A DNA stretch of 64,000 nt, taken from positions 48,357,489 through 48,421,488 of the forward strand of contig NW_019211455.1 in NCBI RefSeq assembly GCF_002443255.2, given 5' to 3'. How positions within the stretch are numbered: the first letter of the stretch is position 1; the number at the start of each line of letters is the position of its first letter. The notes below the pieces were generated by a model, which was not told where the DNA came from, ran no database searches, and saw only the letters and a list, made by a program, of their open reading frames with translations. The translations under genes were made by a program, and so were the position numbers. Shown piece by piece: positions 48,246 through 58,027 of this stretch. Source of the stretch: Varroa destructor (taxonomy: Eukaryota; Arthropoda; Arachnida; Mesostigmata; Varroidae).

Positions 48246-48312
48246 CTAAGGATTCTATTCAAATATGTACTATCACTAGAAGATATGCAAGGCCTAGTCG
48301 ACACTAGCTGCG
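48246..48312 (+). CDS. candidate internal exon, phase-compatible with 48547-48680
   Basis: Acceptor TCTGACCCCGGCAG and donor GCTGCG/GTAAGA bracket 67 bases reading LRILFKYVLSLEDMQGLVDT, leaving one base of the next codon. The following candidate exon supplies two, completing an aspartate codon. Confidence 0.27.
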
Positions 48313-48546
48313 GTAAGATGTTCGCGGCGCACCACTCGCATAGTGGCACCGCTAATCGTCAACGGGTCTTGTGTGCCATAGAAACAGACCGACCAGCGAT
48401 GATTCCATATTGCAGAGAGCAGCGCGATCCACAACATTTCAATTTAACTAGAAGACGTTAGTTTCCAAACGTTGATTTCCTGCTACGCTCCTATCACTAA
48501 AATAGCGCTGTCTTGGTTATTTGGTTTTATTGTTCTTCCCATCCAG

Positions 48547-48680
48547 ATCAACTTGCTTGCCAGCTTGTGTCTGCGATTCTACTTAAAACGCTTCTCCCTG
48601 GACTCGCAGAACATTTCAGTGCTCGATCGTCGCCGTTTTCATCTGCATGCGCGTACTTGCTTGCTTCTGCCACAGTTTGA
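48547..48680 (+). CDS. candidate last exon with poly(A) signal
   Basis: A strong acceptor (TATTGTTCTTCCCATCCAG) starts this exon. In the frame set by the previous candidate exon it reads QLACQLVSAILLKTLLPGLA and continues, Ser/Ala-rich, to TGA at 48678. An AATAAA follows at 48708-48713, 28 bases after the stop. The implied intron is 234 bases. The other frame from this acceptor is also open, to 48708, so the acceptor is better supported than the reading frame. Confidence 0.29.
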
Positions 48681-48707
48681 TGATCATTGCGATGGCAATT
48701 GGCGTTG

Positions 48708-48713
48708 AATAAA
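48708..48713 (+). terminator. possible poly(A) signal AATAAA
   Basis: AATAAA placed just after the stops of both reading frames of the candidate exon at 48547. Confidence 0.22.
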
Positions 48714-48941
48714 GGTTTGAGTCTTGTCAGTATGTAACTCCTGTGCACGACACTCTAAACTACACATTCTACGGCCTGTAATGGCTCTTTTGCTCGTGAT
48801 AGTGCAGAGCCGATTACTGGCTCCTGTTCAGTCTAACTGGCACCAAAGGAAACGCAGAGTCTTATAGTAAAGCCTGGCCAACGTCTGGCCACCGCGGGAA
48901 GAGAGGGGCGATCCAAGGGCCGCGTCTGTTACCTTCGTCTC

Positions 48942-49098
48942 ATGCTGAGGCGCTACCGCCCCCTGTGCTTGCGCCTTAAGCGCCTAACAATCTCAGCATA
49001 CGATGCCTGGCCGGTTAACCTTCCGACGGCCAGTGACACGCTTTGAGGCACTTGGGGACCGAGATTCACTAGGCTGATTCAAGCCAGCGGAATCTCGG
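48942..49098. ncRNA. cluster of three GC-rich stem-loops, possible structured RNA
   Basis: Three successive hairpins lie in 157 bases. Stem 1 pairs ATGCTGAG (48942) with CTCAGCAT (48992), plus an inner AGGCGCT/AGCGCCT pairing. Stem 2 pairs CTGGCCG (49007) with CGGCCAG (49027). Stem 3 pairs CCGAGATTC (49059) with GAATCTCGG (49090) around an inner GGCT/AGCC stem. It matches no tRNA, snRNA, SRP, RNase P or 5S pattern I know. Strand is undetermined, and it could instead be a promoter-proximal GC-rich element. Confidence 0.3.
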
Positions 49099-49174
49099 CA
49101 GGCTTCCGCAAGCAGCTATCGCTTTTGGACGGGCTTAGGAAGTCCGCTTCTAGCAGCTGCAGAATTTATTCGCC

Positions 49175-49519
49175 TCATCGGAGACGGCCGGCATGGCGGC
49201 GGTGGGACGCTTCAAATGCCCCAAACGCGGCAATGACAGCGACTCTTTGAGTAAATGGCATACTTAAGCGGTTGCCGTGGCCGTAGTTGCCAAAGCAGAA
49301 CACAAACGCCACGAAGACCAGCAGGCAGGAAAGAAATTGCGAAAGGAGAATGGGCAGTACCCATCTTTCTAATTCTTTCTCAAAACAGGCATGAAGCAAG
49401 AACCTAGAACGTATAAAGGTGGGCATTTGAAAGCATGAACCAATAATAGCAGTACCAACAACAGCTAACGGCGGAGCGAACGGCGCCATATTATCTGATG
49501 ATTTCAGTGCGTGGCTCAA
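49175..49519 (-). CDS. candidate exon/ORF with transmembrane helix (114 codons)
   Basis: The minus strand is open for 114 codons, with an ATG at about residue 11 (ATGGCGCC). A hydrophobic helix (WVLPILLSQFLSCLLVFVAF) is the main feature, preceded by CFEKELER. Possible internal sites are an acceptor (TATACGTTCTAG, 49405) and a donor (TTAA/GTATGC). The overlapping (GCA)5 repeat and GC-rich flank favour chance openness. No family recognised. Confidence 0.2.
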   Translation of the reverse strand: MSHALKSSDNMAPFAPPLAVVGTAIIGSCFQMPTFIRSRFLLHACFEKELERWVLPILLSQFLSCLLVFVAFVFCFGNYGHGNRLSMPFTQRVAVIAAFGAFEASHRRHAGRLR

Positions 49520-49520
49520 A

Positions 49521-49536
49521 GCAGCAGCAGCAGCAG
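49521..49536. repeat. (GCA)5 trinucleotide repeat
   Basis: Five GCA units next to the candidate minus-strand ORF. Confidence 0.85.
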
Positions 49537-50016
49537 GACTCGTACTGAGTCCGTTGACTCCTGTTCATTCTAAGCGAAACGATTAGAAAAAACTTAATAC
49601 ACTGCATCACAGTAACGACCTAGCTGGAATAAAACTATGCATTTTGTACAGGCACCTGAAGTGTAGAATTGAGATAGCTCATAGAAACGTGACCCAACGA
49701 AAGTGCCAGGCAATACAGGTTGGGTCTACATGTGGACAAAAAAATCAAAAGGACAATACATTAATATTTGGAGATTATATGAAAACAACACGTTCATGGC
49801 ACGCTGTTAAAGGCGATATGTAAAGAATTCATGTTTACGCTATTGAAACAGCGAAACGTATCCGTTTTCCACCGCGGAATGCTCCTCTTGACGCTTCACT
49901 GCCCCAGGTATTCTGAATCTCGAACGCTCGGGTGAGCTAGAAATCTCGTGTGAAACAGTTTCTTTGCCCGATATATTAGGCCCCGACACAAATTTATGAA
50001 AACAATATGATTATTG

Positions 50017-50028
50017 TTTTTTTTTTTT
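50017..50028. repeat. poly(T) run, 12 nt
   Basis: Twelve consecutive T residues. Confidence 0.9.
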
Positions 50029-50121
50029 ATTAAGACCATTTTCTTGATTGCAACGAATAGCGGGTAGCCATAAGCGAAAGGTAATACTTGCACATGTATA
50101 CAATTGTCCGCGTTTTTTCAG

Positions 50122-50282
50122 TCGTAAATCGTTCAGTAGATGACATTACGAATCTTGTAGCTGCATATTTTCTCATAGTTGCATTTGTATTGCCTATTAA
50201 AGAGGACGATGGATGGCCTTCTCACACATCGCGATCCATGTCCTTTTTTTATGACGGCTATTTACGGCATAACGGACCGTGA
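50122..50282 (+). CDS. candidate terminal exon of a membrane protein (52 codons)
   Basis: Acceptor TCCGCGTTTTTTCAG is followed by two bases and 52 codons to TGA. It reads VNRSVDDITNLVAAYFLIVA, a short hydrophobic helix, then KEDDGWPSHTSRSMSFFYDG. The balance of acidic, polar and hydrophobic parts is better than most frames here. The frame is open upstream of the acceptor to an ATG at 50088. No family recognised. Confidence 0.29.
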
Positions 50283-50313
50283 AACCCGGCTATCGTAGGC
50301 GTGCCAACTTGTA

Positions 50314-50622
50314 ATGTCTTCTGTGTTCTACAGAACAGCTTTAGCCATGGCATTCTGGCTGGTTGCAGCTAAAAATGACTACCGTTGGCTATCGTCAAGG
50401 AAGACCTGCCTATGCGCACGATGTGTAAGGTTGACAGAAACCCCTCAGAGCAGGCACACCACCACAGAAAGCAAGCCTAGTGCAGGCAGAGCCGTGCGTG
50501 ACAAAGACTATAAAGCGAGAAGGACGCTTTCAAATGTCGTCCTGCGAACACTTGCTGGACACGAAAGTGATCACAACATTCGGTCCTACTGTGTACACCT
50601 TTTGGCATCTGTACAATGCTAG
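50314..50622 (+). CDS. candidate ATG ORF with signal-like N-terminus (102 codons)
   Basis: A true ATG opens 102 codons to TAG. Residues 1-20 (MSSVFYRTALAMAFWLVAAK) resemble a signal peptide or mitochondrial presequence. The remainder is basic and polar (SKPSAGRAVRDKDYKARR) with several cysteines. It starts 31 bases after the previous candidate's stop. An overlapping frame (50480-50695) is also open. No family recognised. Confidence 0.23.
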   Translation: MSSVFYRTALAMAFWLVAAKNDYRWLSSRKTCLCARCVRLTETPQSRHTTTESKPSAGRAVRDKDYKARRTLSNVVLRTLAGHESDHNIRSYCVHLLASVQC

Positions 50623-50660
50623 CTCAGACCGCCTTGCTTTAACATTAATCTGGATCGCAT

Positions 50661-50957
50661 TCAAGACGACGCACAGCCGTCACGTCTTGTGCTAGTGGAT
50701 CGAGGACGTTTGGGCACAGGCTTGTCAGAAGAACAATCATGGACTCGTATATTAGGCCAACGAACCTTACGGATGCGTACAGCCAACGATAGTCGTTCAG
50801 TGACTGTGCCTTCCTCAGGGTACAGATCTGCCTCTACGTAAATGCACGTTTTGTCAGCGTGAGCAGTGTCTGCACTGACGGTGCGTATGATTTCACCCTT
50901 CAACGAAAGACGGCCACTGCATGACGTGGTAGCTGACATCACCAGTGCAAGTGAGGT
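50661..50957 (-). CDS. candidate terminal exon, unknown (98 codons)
   Basis: Minus-strand acceptor TTATATATTTTACCAATAG opens in phase 0 a 98-codon frame to TGA. The first two-thirds alternate polar and hydrophobic residues like a beta-rich domain (SGRLSLKGEIIRTVSADT, YVEADLYPEEGTVTERLS). The end is basic and disordered (KPVPKRPRSTSTRRDG). Upstream on the same strand, ATG at 51093 opens six codons to CGT/GTACGT, also phase 0. It overlaps the end of a plus-strand frame. No family recognised. Confidence 0.28.
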   Translation of the reverse strand, partial: TSLALVMSATTSCSGRLSLKGEIIRTVSADTAHADKTCIYVEADLYPEEGTVTERLSLAVRIRKVRWPNIRVHDCSSDKPVPKRPRSTSTRRDGCASS

Positions 50958-51175
50958 CTATTGGTAAAATATATAAGACCTCCATATTTTTCCTGACTAA
51001 GTCCTGGCTAACACAAGTGGGCAGTGAGAATAATTTATTTTGAACTACCCGGGCTTCGTTGCGAACATAACGTACACGAATGAGCGACGGCATCAGTAAA
51101 ACATCATCACTACTACCATCAGTAGCAGCAATAGCGTGACCACACAGATGTTGTTTGTTTGTGATGTGGCCTCAG

Positions 51176-51314
51176 CGAGTTTGCTGCCAGCGAAATTGCG
51201 ATGTGTGACAATATGAAGAAGCTCGGCCAGATGGATATAAAAGACGCTAAAGTAAAGGCCGGGACGGACCCGAAGTTACCCGAAAATGAGGAGAGTGAAA
51301 AAAAACAAAAATAG
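51176..51314 (+). CDS. candidate terminal exon, Lys/Glu-rich (45 codons)
   Basis: Acceptor GTGATGTGGCCTCAG is followed by one base and 45 codons to TAG, including an internal ATG at 51201. The peptide is strongly charged (NMKKLGQMDIKDAKVKAG, PKLPENEESEKKQK). The stop codon abuts a 13-G run. The opposite strand has a 108-codon hydrophobic, proline-rich frame, as expected antisense to charged codons. Confidence 0.26.
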
Positions 51315-51326
51315 GGGGGGGGGGGG
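51314..51326. repeat. poly(G) run, 13 nt
   Basis: Thirteen consecutive G residues after an A-rich stretch; a likely site of sequencing or replication slippage. Confidence 0.9.
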
Positions 51327-52490
51327 ATTACTAGCAAAAACTCTGAAATCGGGTGACAGCAGAGAAACTGAACAGAGACGTTGACTAGAGTTGAACGGAC
51401 GAAACGTGGGTAGAAGGCAGAGTAAGTAAAGAAAGCGGACTGCATGCACGGAAACGCTAGCGGTCTTTTTCTAGAAAAGTAGTCGAACTGCTCGTTGGGC
51501 CGGAAGGGTAGTTACAGATACACGCGGAACAGAATAAGTCCGAATGATAGACGTTTATTTTCTACTATAGACTTATCCTATAGCTCACAAGCAAACCGCT
51601 ACTCGTACGACCAGTGAAAGGTGGCATCACTTGAGGTGTGCAAACGAGCATGGGTTGAGCTCACTGGAGCCCATTTCCACTGGGCATGGCAGATATTGAC
51701 GGCAGTTAAAGTTAGGGAATTATAGGCTGAGAATTGTAAAGTGCTTCAGAAAGTCATATCATGTCGGTAACTGGCCTTACTTGAACACAGTCCGATTAGA
51801 ACGGCCTCATCGAAAATCGCTACGTCCGCGTCCCGGAGCGACGACCATGATGTTTTTGAAGGATGTGATTTTTTCCTTTACACTAGTGTAAATTTTACGT
51901 ATGTATACTTCTATATGCAACTCGATGGGCGTGTCGGGTTGGAAGTTAGAATTCGATAGGAAAGACTTTTTTTATTTCGTTAATATATTCTACAATGAAC
52001 ACCATTACTCAGTGTGTATGAGGGAGCCACTGAATACTAGATATGTTACGGATACTAGGATACGGATAAGTCATTAATAAAATCAGCTTTGAATGGAACT
52101 GAATGGAGTAAAGGCAGAAGTGAAAAATAGTCTCACGAAGTCAGGCATACCTTTTCTTGGCCTGTAAAATAATTGTTGGCCAAGGCGAACATAATTAAAT
52201 AGCGCGGGTAAAAGACATATCGAGATAGACTATTTCAACGAAACACCGTTCCCGAATTTATTCTTCTGTTTCCAAAAATAGGCGTAACCGCGAACTAATG
52301 TTTCAAACGACAGCACAATTTAGATTTTATTGAAATTTGTTAGTGCTCAGACATTCGTACGAAAACTTTCGTAGTCGAAAATTTCATTTTGACATTTTTT
52401 TCGTTCGTCAAGAGAAGTCTCAGAACTTCCAATCCATACGATATCTGTTCATATCACAAATCAGATCCCGAAAATTAGAATAGCTCATAC

Positions 52491-52844
52491 CTAGCAGTTC
52501 CTAATAACATACAAAAACCAAACTTGACATCGGTTTTCGTAGCTGGTAAACAGAGCTGCAAGGTTATTAGCTGTTATACTAACACTAAGAGTCCGGCTTT
52601 TCTGTTTTTCCCCAAAAGCTATCGTGCCTCGTGCATTCGTAGAAGTCAGACACATGGCTAGCATGTTCCCCGAAAATTTGTAAATTGTCCCTAGCTCGGT
52701 TGATGTTATTATCGATGACGCTTCATGATATTGTCGTTGAATAGATACGAAAACGTCGCCAACGAACTCGCGGCTTGTAGCAATTCGACCATGTATAGTA
52801 TCGTGAATATCTTGTGCTGTTAGAGGCTCGACAACGAGATGCAT
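52491..52844 (-). CDS. candidate ATG ORF, well-balanced composition (117 codons)
   Basis: A true ATG on the minus strand opens 117 codons to TAG, among the longest ATG frames in the window. Composition is even (EPLTAQDIHDTIHGRIATSR, ASSIITSTELGTIYKFSG, FGEKQKSRTLSVSITANNL), with only three cysteines. It starts in the palindrome ATGCAT, which also starts the plus-strand ORF at 52839. No homologous family recognised and no poly(A) signal checked in detail. Confidence 0.29.
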   Translation of the reverse strand: MHLVVEPLTAQDIHDTIHGRIATSREFVGDVFVSIQRQYHEASSIITSTELGTIYKFSGNMLAMCLTSTNARGTIAFGEKQKSRTLSVSITANNLAALFTSYENRCQVWFLYVIRNC

Positions 52845-53096
52845 GCGTGCTTGGTTTTTTTATCAATGGCGCGACAAGCATGTATAGGGCAATTGGCCAA
52901 AACAGTTACTAATTGGCAAGAAAATGATCTTTCTTTTCGCTACATCATTGGCAATCGTGTTCCGTCCGAGCAAATCGTTCTGTCCTCGATATTCGAAATA
53001 TTGACGATGGTGATGATTATTATTCAGCCAGTGCCGTGGTCGTCTTTGCATGCGACACCGTTGACGGTGTTACCGTCTATCTGTTTATGTGTATGA
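52839..53096 (+). CDS. candidate ATG ORF divergent from 52491-52844 (85 codons)
   Basis: ATG at 52839, sharing the ATGCAT palindrome with the minus-strand ORF, opens 85 codons to TGA. A second ATG is at residue 10 (MARQACIGQLAK). The middle is polar and the C-terminal part hydrophobic. A 62-codon antisense frame overlaps. Confidence 0.18.
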   Translation: MHACLVFLSMARQACIGQLAKTVTNWQENDLSFRYIIGNRVPSEQIVLSSIFEILTMVMIIIQPVPWSSLHATPLTVLPSICLCV

Positions 53097-53992
53097 GTGT
53101 TTTTTCGAGTGTGTGACTGTGCTCCGAGGTTATAAAATACGGGGAGAAATGATCGTATCGCTTTCTTATGGATAGCAGACGGCAGCGGCAGCGAAGCAGA
53201 TTGTTACGGACAATACACGTGTATATCTATGAGGTTTAGTCAGCTAATTGGGCTAACAAACAACGTGTTTTTTTTTTTATTTCAAACAGAAACGGTAATT
53301 TATTCCAGCGATACGCGCAAGCGCACATCATACTCAATCTTGGCCAGCCCAACAGAAATTGACATCGACTAATCTTAATTAACTGTAATAGCAGACCGGG
53401 CCCCCATTATATCGAACGGCTGATTGTAATAAAAATACCAGTTTGTATCGCTCGATGCAGTATTCTGAGTCTATAGTATACTGAACAGTAAAGCGTAATA
53501 CGTAACATGTACATAAGTTTTTTTTTGGTGACAGCTTCAAAAGTTTTCATCCGCTAAAAGACCGCTACGTTCTATTGGGGATGGGCCGGTGGTAAATACT
53601 GAGATAACAGCCGACATCTACCGTTGCTCCTGGGCATAGTTGCGGGGCGCTGTGGTTAACTACTATGGCTTAGTAGATGCTTGTCTCAGACGGCCTATAG
53701 GTGCTTAGTGTCTACTTTTCCGTAGAAAGAAGAATACTATTACTATTATTTAGCCAATACCGTCAGTTAAGTGGCTAGCCGTTGTTGTTTAGCAAAACAA
53801 CGTTAGACTCAGCGACTACCTAGACAACTTCAAATTTAAGGAGGGGCTACTCTCGAATCGTTTAAAAAGGCGCGTATGAAGTTTTTGACTGACCTGCAAA
53901 CAATGCATTTGTAAAAATAAGCAATAACGCATCCATCACCCTGTATAATCAATTAACTTAACGCGTTTGCAGATCAAAGTGAAATTCCGCAG

Positions 53993-54225
53993 GAGAAAAA
54001 TCTCGCATTGACGTTGTGTATAGTAAGCCTGTTTGCCCGCTCGTCCCGATCCGTTCGATCGGTCGAGGGCCTATCGGTGTTTTCCTAGTTAGAGAAATTG
54101 CGAAGAAAGGCACTTTTTTCTTATTTTTATGTGGTACATCTAGACGGAAAGTTTCTTTTCAAACTGGTATCCAAATTACATTACATGGAAAAAATATTAC
54201 GTCAAACCAGAGCTACTTCTATTAG
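53993..54225 (+). CDS. candidate terminal exon, basic (76 codons)
   Basis: Acceptor GTGAAATTCCGCAG is followed by two bases and 76 codons to TAG (EKSRIDVVYSKPVCPLVPIR, then RGPIGVFLVREIAKKG, then QTGIQITLHGKNITSNQS). The pattern of hydrophobic strands between basic turns is protein-like. The pyrimidine tract is short. No family recognised. Confidence 0.25.
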
Positions 54226-54875
54226 CTTTTAACCTAGTAAGAAATATTTTTCAACGACGGAATCTAATATTATAACAAAAAAAATCTCCAAAGCCCTCTT
54301 ATCTGTGTCATAAACAATCGTAAAATTTCGATGCACTGGCCTGGTGCAAATAACGACAGTATTAGTTCTTGCTACATTCTATGCAAATGAATCAATGGAG
54401 CCTTCGCCGATAAAACGACGACGAGTACAAAATAGATTACCAACTAATGATCTACAGTGATGTACGTGTTCCAAAATCCATTTAGATCGTGTGCCTGTGG
54501 CAAATCATTACTGACAGCTAGCTACTGGTCAACGCTTTTTCCTGCAGAGACGTAATTATACGTGTTCGGCGTGCATATAGTACGTACGTATTTGAGAATA
54601 TTCCCGAACGAGGAGATCAAATTGAACTCAGAGCGCCCGATACACACCCACGCACGTATGTACAGATTTATGCTTATGATAATAATAAACTCCCAATAAG
54701 ATCTCTTGTTTCTTACAAACGTCGAGTACCTTTATCCTGAAATATGGCATATGCGTCCGCCGGATCAGGGAGGCACTTCGTGCCTTAGTTAGGCAGCGCC
54801 AAAGAATTAGGGTTATGATTGGACGAAGGCGATTGTAGTACATAAAAGTACGAACGAAATCAGAAGACTTCGCTC

Positions 54876-55067
54876 ATGGTGTTTCTAAAAGTTACACGAA
54901 TTAGTAACTATTGGCGTAGAACATCCGTATTCGGCGATAAAGGGTACCGCCTTATCCTATATACGTTTACAATTTATGAAGGAACGGCTCGATCGGAACG
55001 CACATTTCGCATAAACGTTTTTCGGCATCTTTCAGTTCGAGTTTGCATGATAAAAAAGCTTAGATAA
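54876..55067 (+). CDS. candidate small ORF with immediate AATAAA (63 codons)
   Basis: A true ATG in fair context (GCTCATGGTGTT) opens 63 codons to TAA, basic and aromatic (VTRISNYWRRTSVFGDKGYR). AATAAA lies at 55080-55085, 13 bases after the stop. Could be chance. Confidence 0.2.
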   Translation: MVFLKVTRISNYWRRTSVFGDKGYRLILYTFTIYEGTARSERTFRINVFRHLSVRVCMIKKLR

Positions 55068-55079
55068 AACGATGAACTG

Positions 55080-55085
55080 AATAAA
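55080..55085 (+). terminator. possible poly(A) signal AATAAA
   Basis: AATAAA 13 bases downstream of the stop at 55067. Confidence 0.15.
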
Positions 55086-55957
55086 CGATATAGTAGAGTC
55101 TAAGTAATATTCAAGATTATATCTCCGCTTGTTGTTGAATTGTACTTAAAAGCATAGTTACCCTACTATCGCTATCATCGCCTATTGTAAATCATTTGGC
55201 TCTATTAATATAATTACCCAGTAATATGTCTATGTAATCGATAGATAATTGCCATTATTTGCTGTACGCGTATCCGGTGAATCAGGGGGCCTAACTTAGT
55301 TCGTAACTTAGTTATAATTGCTAAAATTTATTATTATTAAAACTGAGGCAATAATGGTCATAGGCTATTATCGGGACGCCCGGGGTGGCCCCACTTATAA
55401 TTGCTATTCCGGTGCTCCTCGCTGTCGCAAGGGCGTATACACTTGAGCGAAATGAGCCTCTCGTTACTATTCGATTGGTGCTCAAAGTAAACACGTATCG
55501 TCACTGTGTTATGAGGGCATGCAATTGTCTGCACGTTTGCTTTCTGTGAGGATTGCGACTCTGAAATTTCACAATAGCAAAGCGGAGATAAACGGATAAT
55601 GCTGATTCTGACGGCGACGTTTTTACGTTCGCTCAGAAATGCGCCCAGCTAGCCAACAAGTGTCACGTATATTAGCGCTTTCTGCCGACATTGGCATTTC
55701 GAATGTATCTCATAGCTTCTTCTGCTCTCGGAACCGTCGCGACGAAGAGGCAATTCTAACAGTAGGGCCTAGCTAAATGTTTATGGCGGCTATTTGGATA
55801 GATAGTTAAAATCGAACGGTTCAACGCTGTGTGGAGCACAACGGCCACTGCTCGTGCCACTGGCAAAGCTTGCCCACGCTTCATCTACATCGTCTGTACA
55901 TCGTGTCATATTTAAGTACTCATTTCTAGTAGGTCTGTCGTATCTCAAATATTGACG

Positions 55958-55960
<3 letters not shown>

Positions 55961-55986
<26 letters not shown>
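55961..55986. repeat. (TA)13 microsatellite
   Basis: Uninterrupted TA units. Confidence 0.95.
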
Positions 55987-55988
<2 letters not shown>

Positions 55989-56935
55989 GAAAGCGAGAAA
56001 TGCGAACACAGTCGCCGCTGACAGGCACCGTGAGATCAGATTCCTGCGACAACAACTACAAACACGCGATTCCCAATGAAAAATGGCTGCATCGTTGCCC
56101 TAAGAGATAGCGCAGGGAGTAACTGGGCGCATATATGTTTATACATGTACGACTTATCAAACGCATCCCAAAACGCAACAGGGGGAGATATGACGGAATC
56201 CATTGAATAATAATTTTTCTGCTCAATGTTAGCACAAGCAAATAATGGACATGCTATTGAACTGCAACCTAATCTGGGCCTTCAAGGCCAAAGACGACTG
56301 TATCAATTAGTTGTTTTCCTAGGATACGTAAATTTAATTAGCATCTCAAATTCTTTTTGAGAAATCCCGTACTAAGGTTCGACCCGTGTTTTAGTTCACA
56401 GAAACTTGGTGTGATCAGATTAGCCCAGGTAGGCGATCAAATCTGGGTCGAGAAGACAGATCTGACAAACGCTCTGCTGTCTAGGTTATTCAACGCGTTG
56501 ACGACCCTCACTACCAATTTTTTCAAAAAGGCTATCCGATGTCAAGCCGACCATCACCAAACATTTTACCCCTCCATAGCTCGAATAGGACCATGTATAC
56601 TTTCTATTCTCTTCATGAACAGATTTTGATAGTCCATGAGGGGCAATGCGGCTGAACACTACTATATGTGCGAGGAACACGATGCATTGGCGATGAACCA
56701 ACTTTATTATACGATACGCTGTTAACATAAATGAGCTGCTAAACTATACTGCCAATGAGCTCGATTCACGCTGTATGCAGACATCTTGTATTTGCTAAGG
56801 AGTTCAAATAAACCTAAGCGCAGCACGTTTTTTTTTTATTTATGCGTGACCGCCAAACTGGACAAATTGGCCCTGTGTCACGCTCTGCGTGACGACAAGT
56901 TTACTTGCACAGCCGCTCCTCTTGTTCTCCATATG

Positions 56936-56967
56936 ATATATATATATATATATATATGTATATACAT
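56936..56967. repeat. TA microsatellite, imperfect end
   Basis: TA units with a TG/CA interruption near the 3' end. Confidence 0.9.
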
Positions 56968-57506
56968 ATTTCGGCATGAGTTCGGCAGGTGATGAAATAA
57001 AAGTCTACACCAAATAAACATACTGCAGATATTATAGGGACATGCACCGTTTAGACCAAAAAAGAACAGATAATTGAATTTCCTCTCACCATCGGCTTTC
57101 AAAGATGCGTCTGCTTGCAATCAGTTTTATAGTACCTATATTATACAAATTAGGCCGAACCGAACAAGTGCAGCAGGTAGACATTGACATGGATAGACCT
57201 GGCTCTCTAGGAGGACAAGCTTATTTCTTGGCGCTGTTACCCGAACAGAGCTGATGTCGCATTGGCAAGAGCCTATGTTCTAAAGCAATGTTCAACACAA
57301 CTTAGAACGTTTATAAAATCTATAACATAAAAAATAAAACGTTGCACGGAGTAGTTTGTGAATATCGTTTAGTAAACAGCCTATACAACCCAATGGAAAG
57401 TATACAGCGCTACGTAGCGTTCCTCAAAAACGTTATTAATAAAAAAATGCATTGTAGTAACAACTATGATAAGCATTTAACCTGGACCCCTTAAGGGCGA
57501 GTACTG

Positions 57507-57517
57507 CCCCCCCCCCC
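57507..57517. repeat. poly(C) run, 11 nt
   Basis: Eleven consecutive C residues. Confidence 0.9.
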
Positions 57518-57665
57518 GTATAGATGTATGAAAAAATCATTCAGTAAAGCATAATTTTAATATTCAAGGCAAGATAAATTCGTTATATGTTAATATATAA
57601 CATATATAATATACAATATATGTTAATATCATGAACAATCGAACCTAACTCATGTATATTCATAA

Positions 57666-57968
57666 GTGATAATGATTCAAAATGATTCTAATGAAACTAT
57701 GTATGTAGAGCCTGTCGTTACGCAAGTTTTCCCTATTCAATTTAATCGTAAGCTTTATCTGAAATCACTTATAACCCGCGAACGATTTGGTAATCATACG
57801 TTAGACATTATCTACGATATACATTGCATAGCCTCAAATAACCGGCAGTCTGTAGCTTCAATGAACATGAATGAATATAGAATGCGGACACAATCTGTTT
57901 CTTCTCTTCCTAGCTATCTCGATAAGCTCCCATACCCTCTTCGGTCCATTTTGTACGTGCTCATGTGA
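57666..57968 (+). CDS. candidate ORF, Asn/Ser-rich (100 codons)
   Basis: An open frame of 100 codons to TGA begins at GTG with an ATG two codons later (ATGATTCAAAATG). It has one cysteine and a polar composition (QNDSNETMYVEPVVTQVF, NMNEYRMRTQSVSSLPSYL). It converges with the minus-strand candidate at 58028-58207. Two overlapping frames are open past 57858. No family recognised. Confidence 0.25.
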   Translation: MIMIQNDSNETMYVEPVVTQVFPIQFNRKLYLKSLITRERFGNHTLDIIYDIHCIASNNRQSVASMNMNEYRMRTQSVSSLPSYLDKLPYPLRSILYVLM

Positions 57969-58027
57969 ACAAGCAGCAGGACCAAAATCCTTGCCAGCCT
58001 TAACGCGACAGCACACGACAAACTTAC

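Larger units (their letters stand above)
55090..57660. other. AT-rich stretch with two TA microsatellites
   Basis: 55090-56050 has no frame above 60 codons. TA repeats lie at 55961-55986 and 56936-56967, and C11 at 57507-57517. A 90-codon plus frame at 56357-56629 contains a consensus donor (GCCCAG/GTAGGC) but no good acceptor. A 13-base direct repeat lies at 57584 and 57617. Confidence 0.6.

Noticed and set aside
51119..51445. 108-codon hydrophobic minus-strand ORF with proline run
   Set aside because: The proline run is the antisense of the G13 tract and the hydrophobicity is the antisense of charged codons.
56376..56385. GGTTCGACCC, resembling a tRNA T-loop/B-box
   Set aside because: The flanking bases cannot form a T-arm stem, and no acceptor stem, D-arm or A-box is placed correctly.
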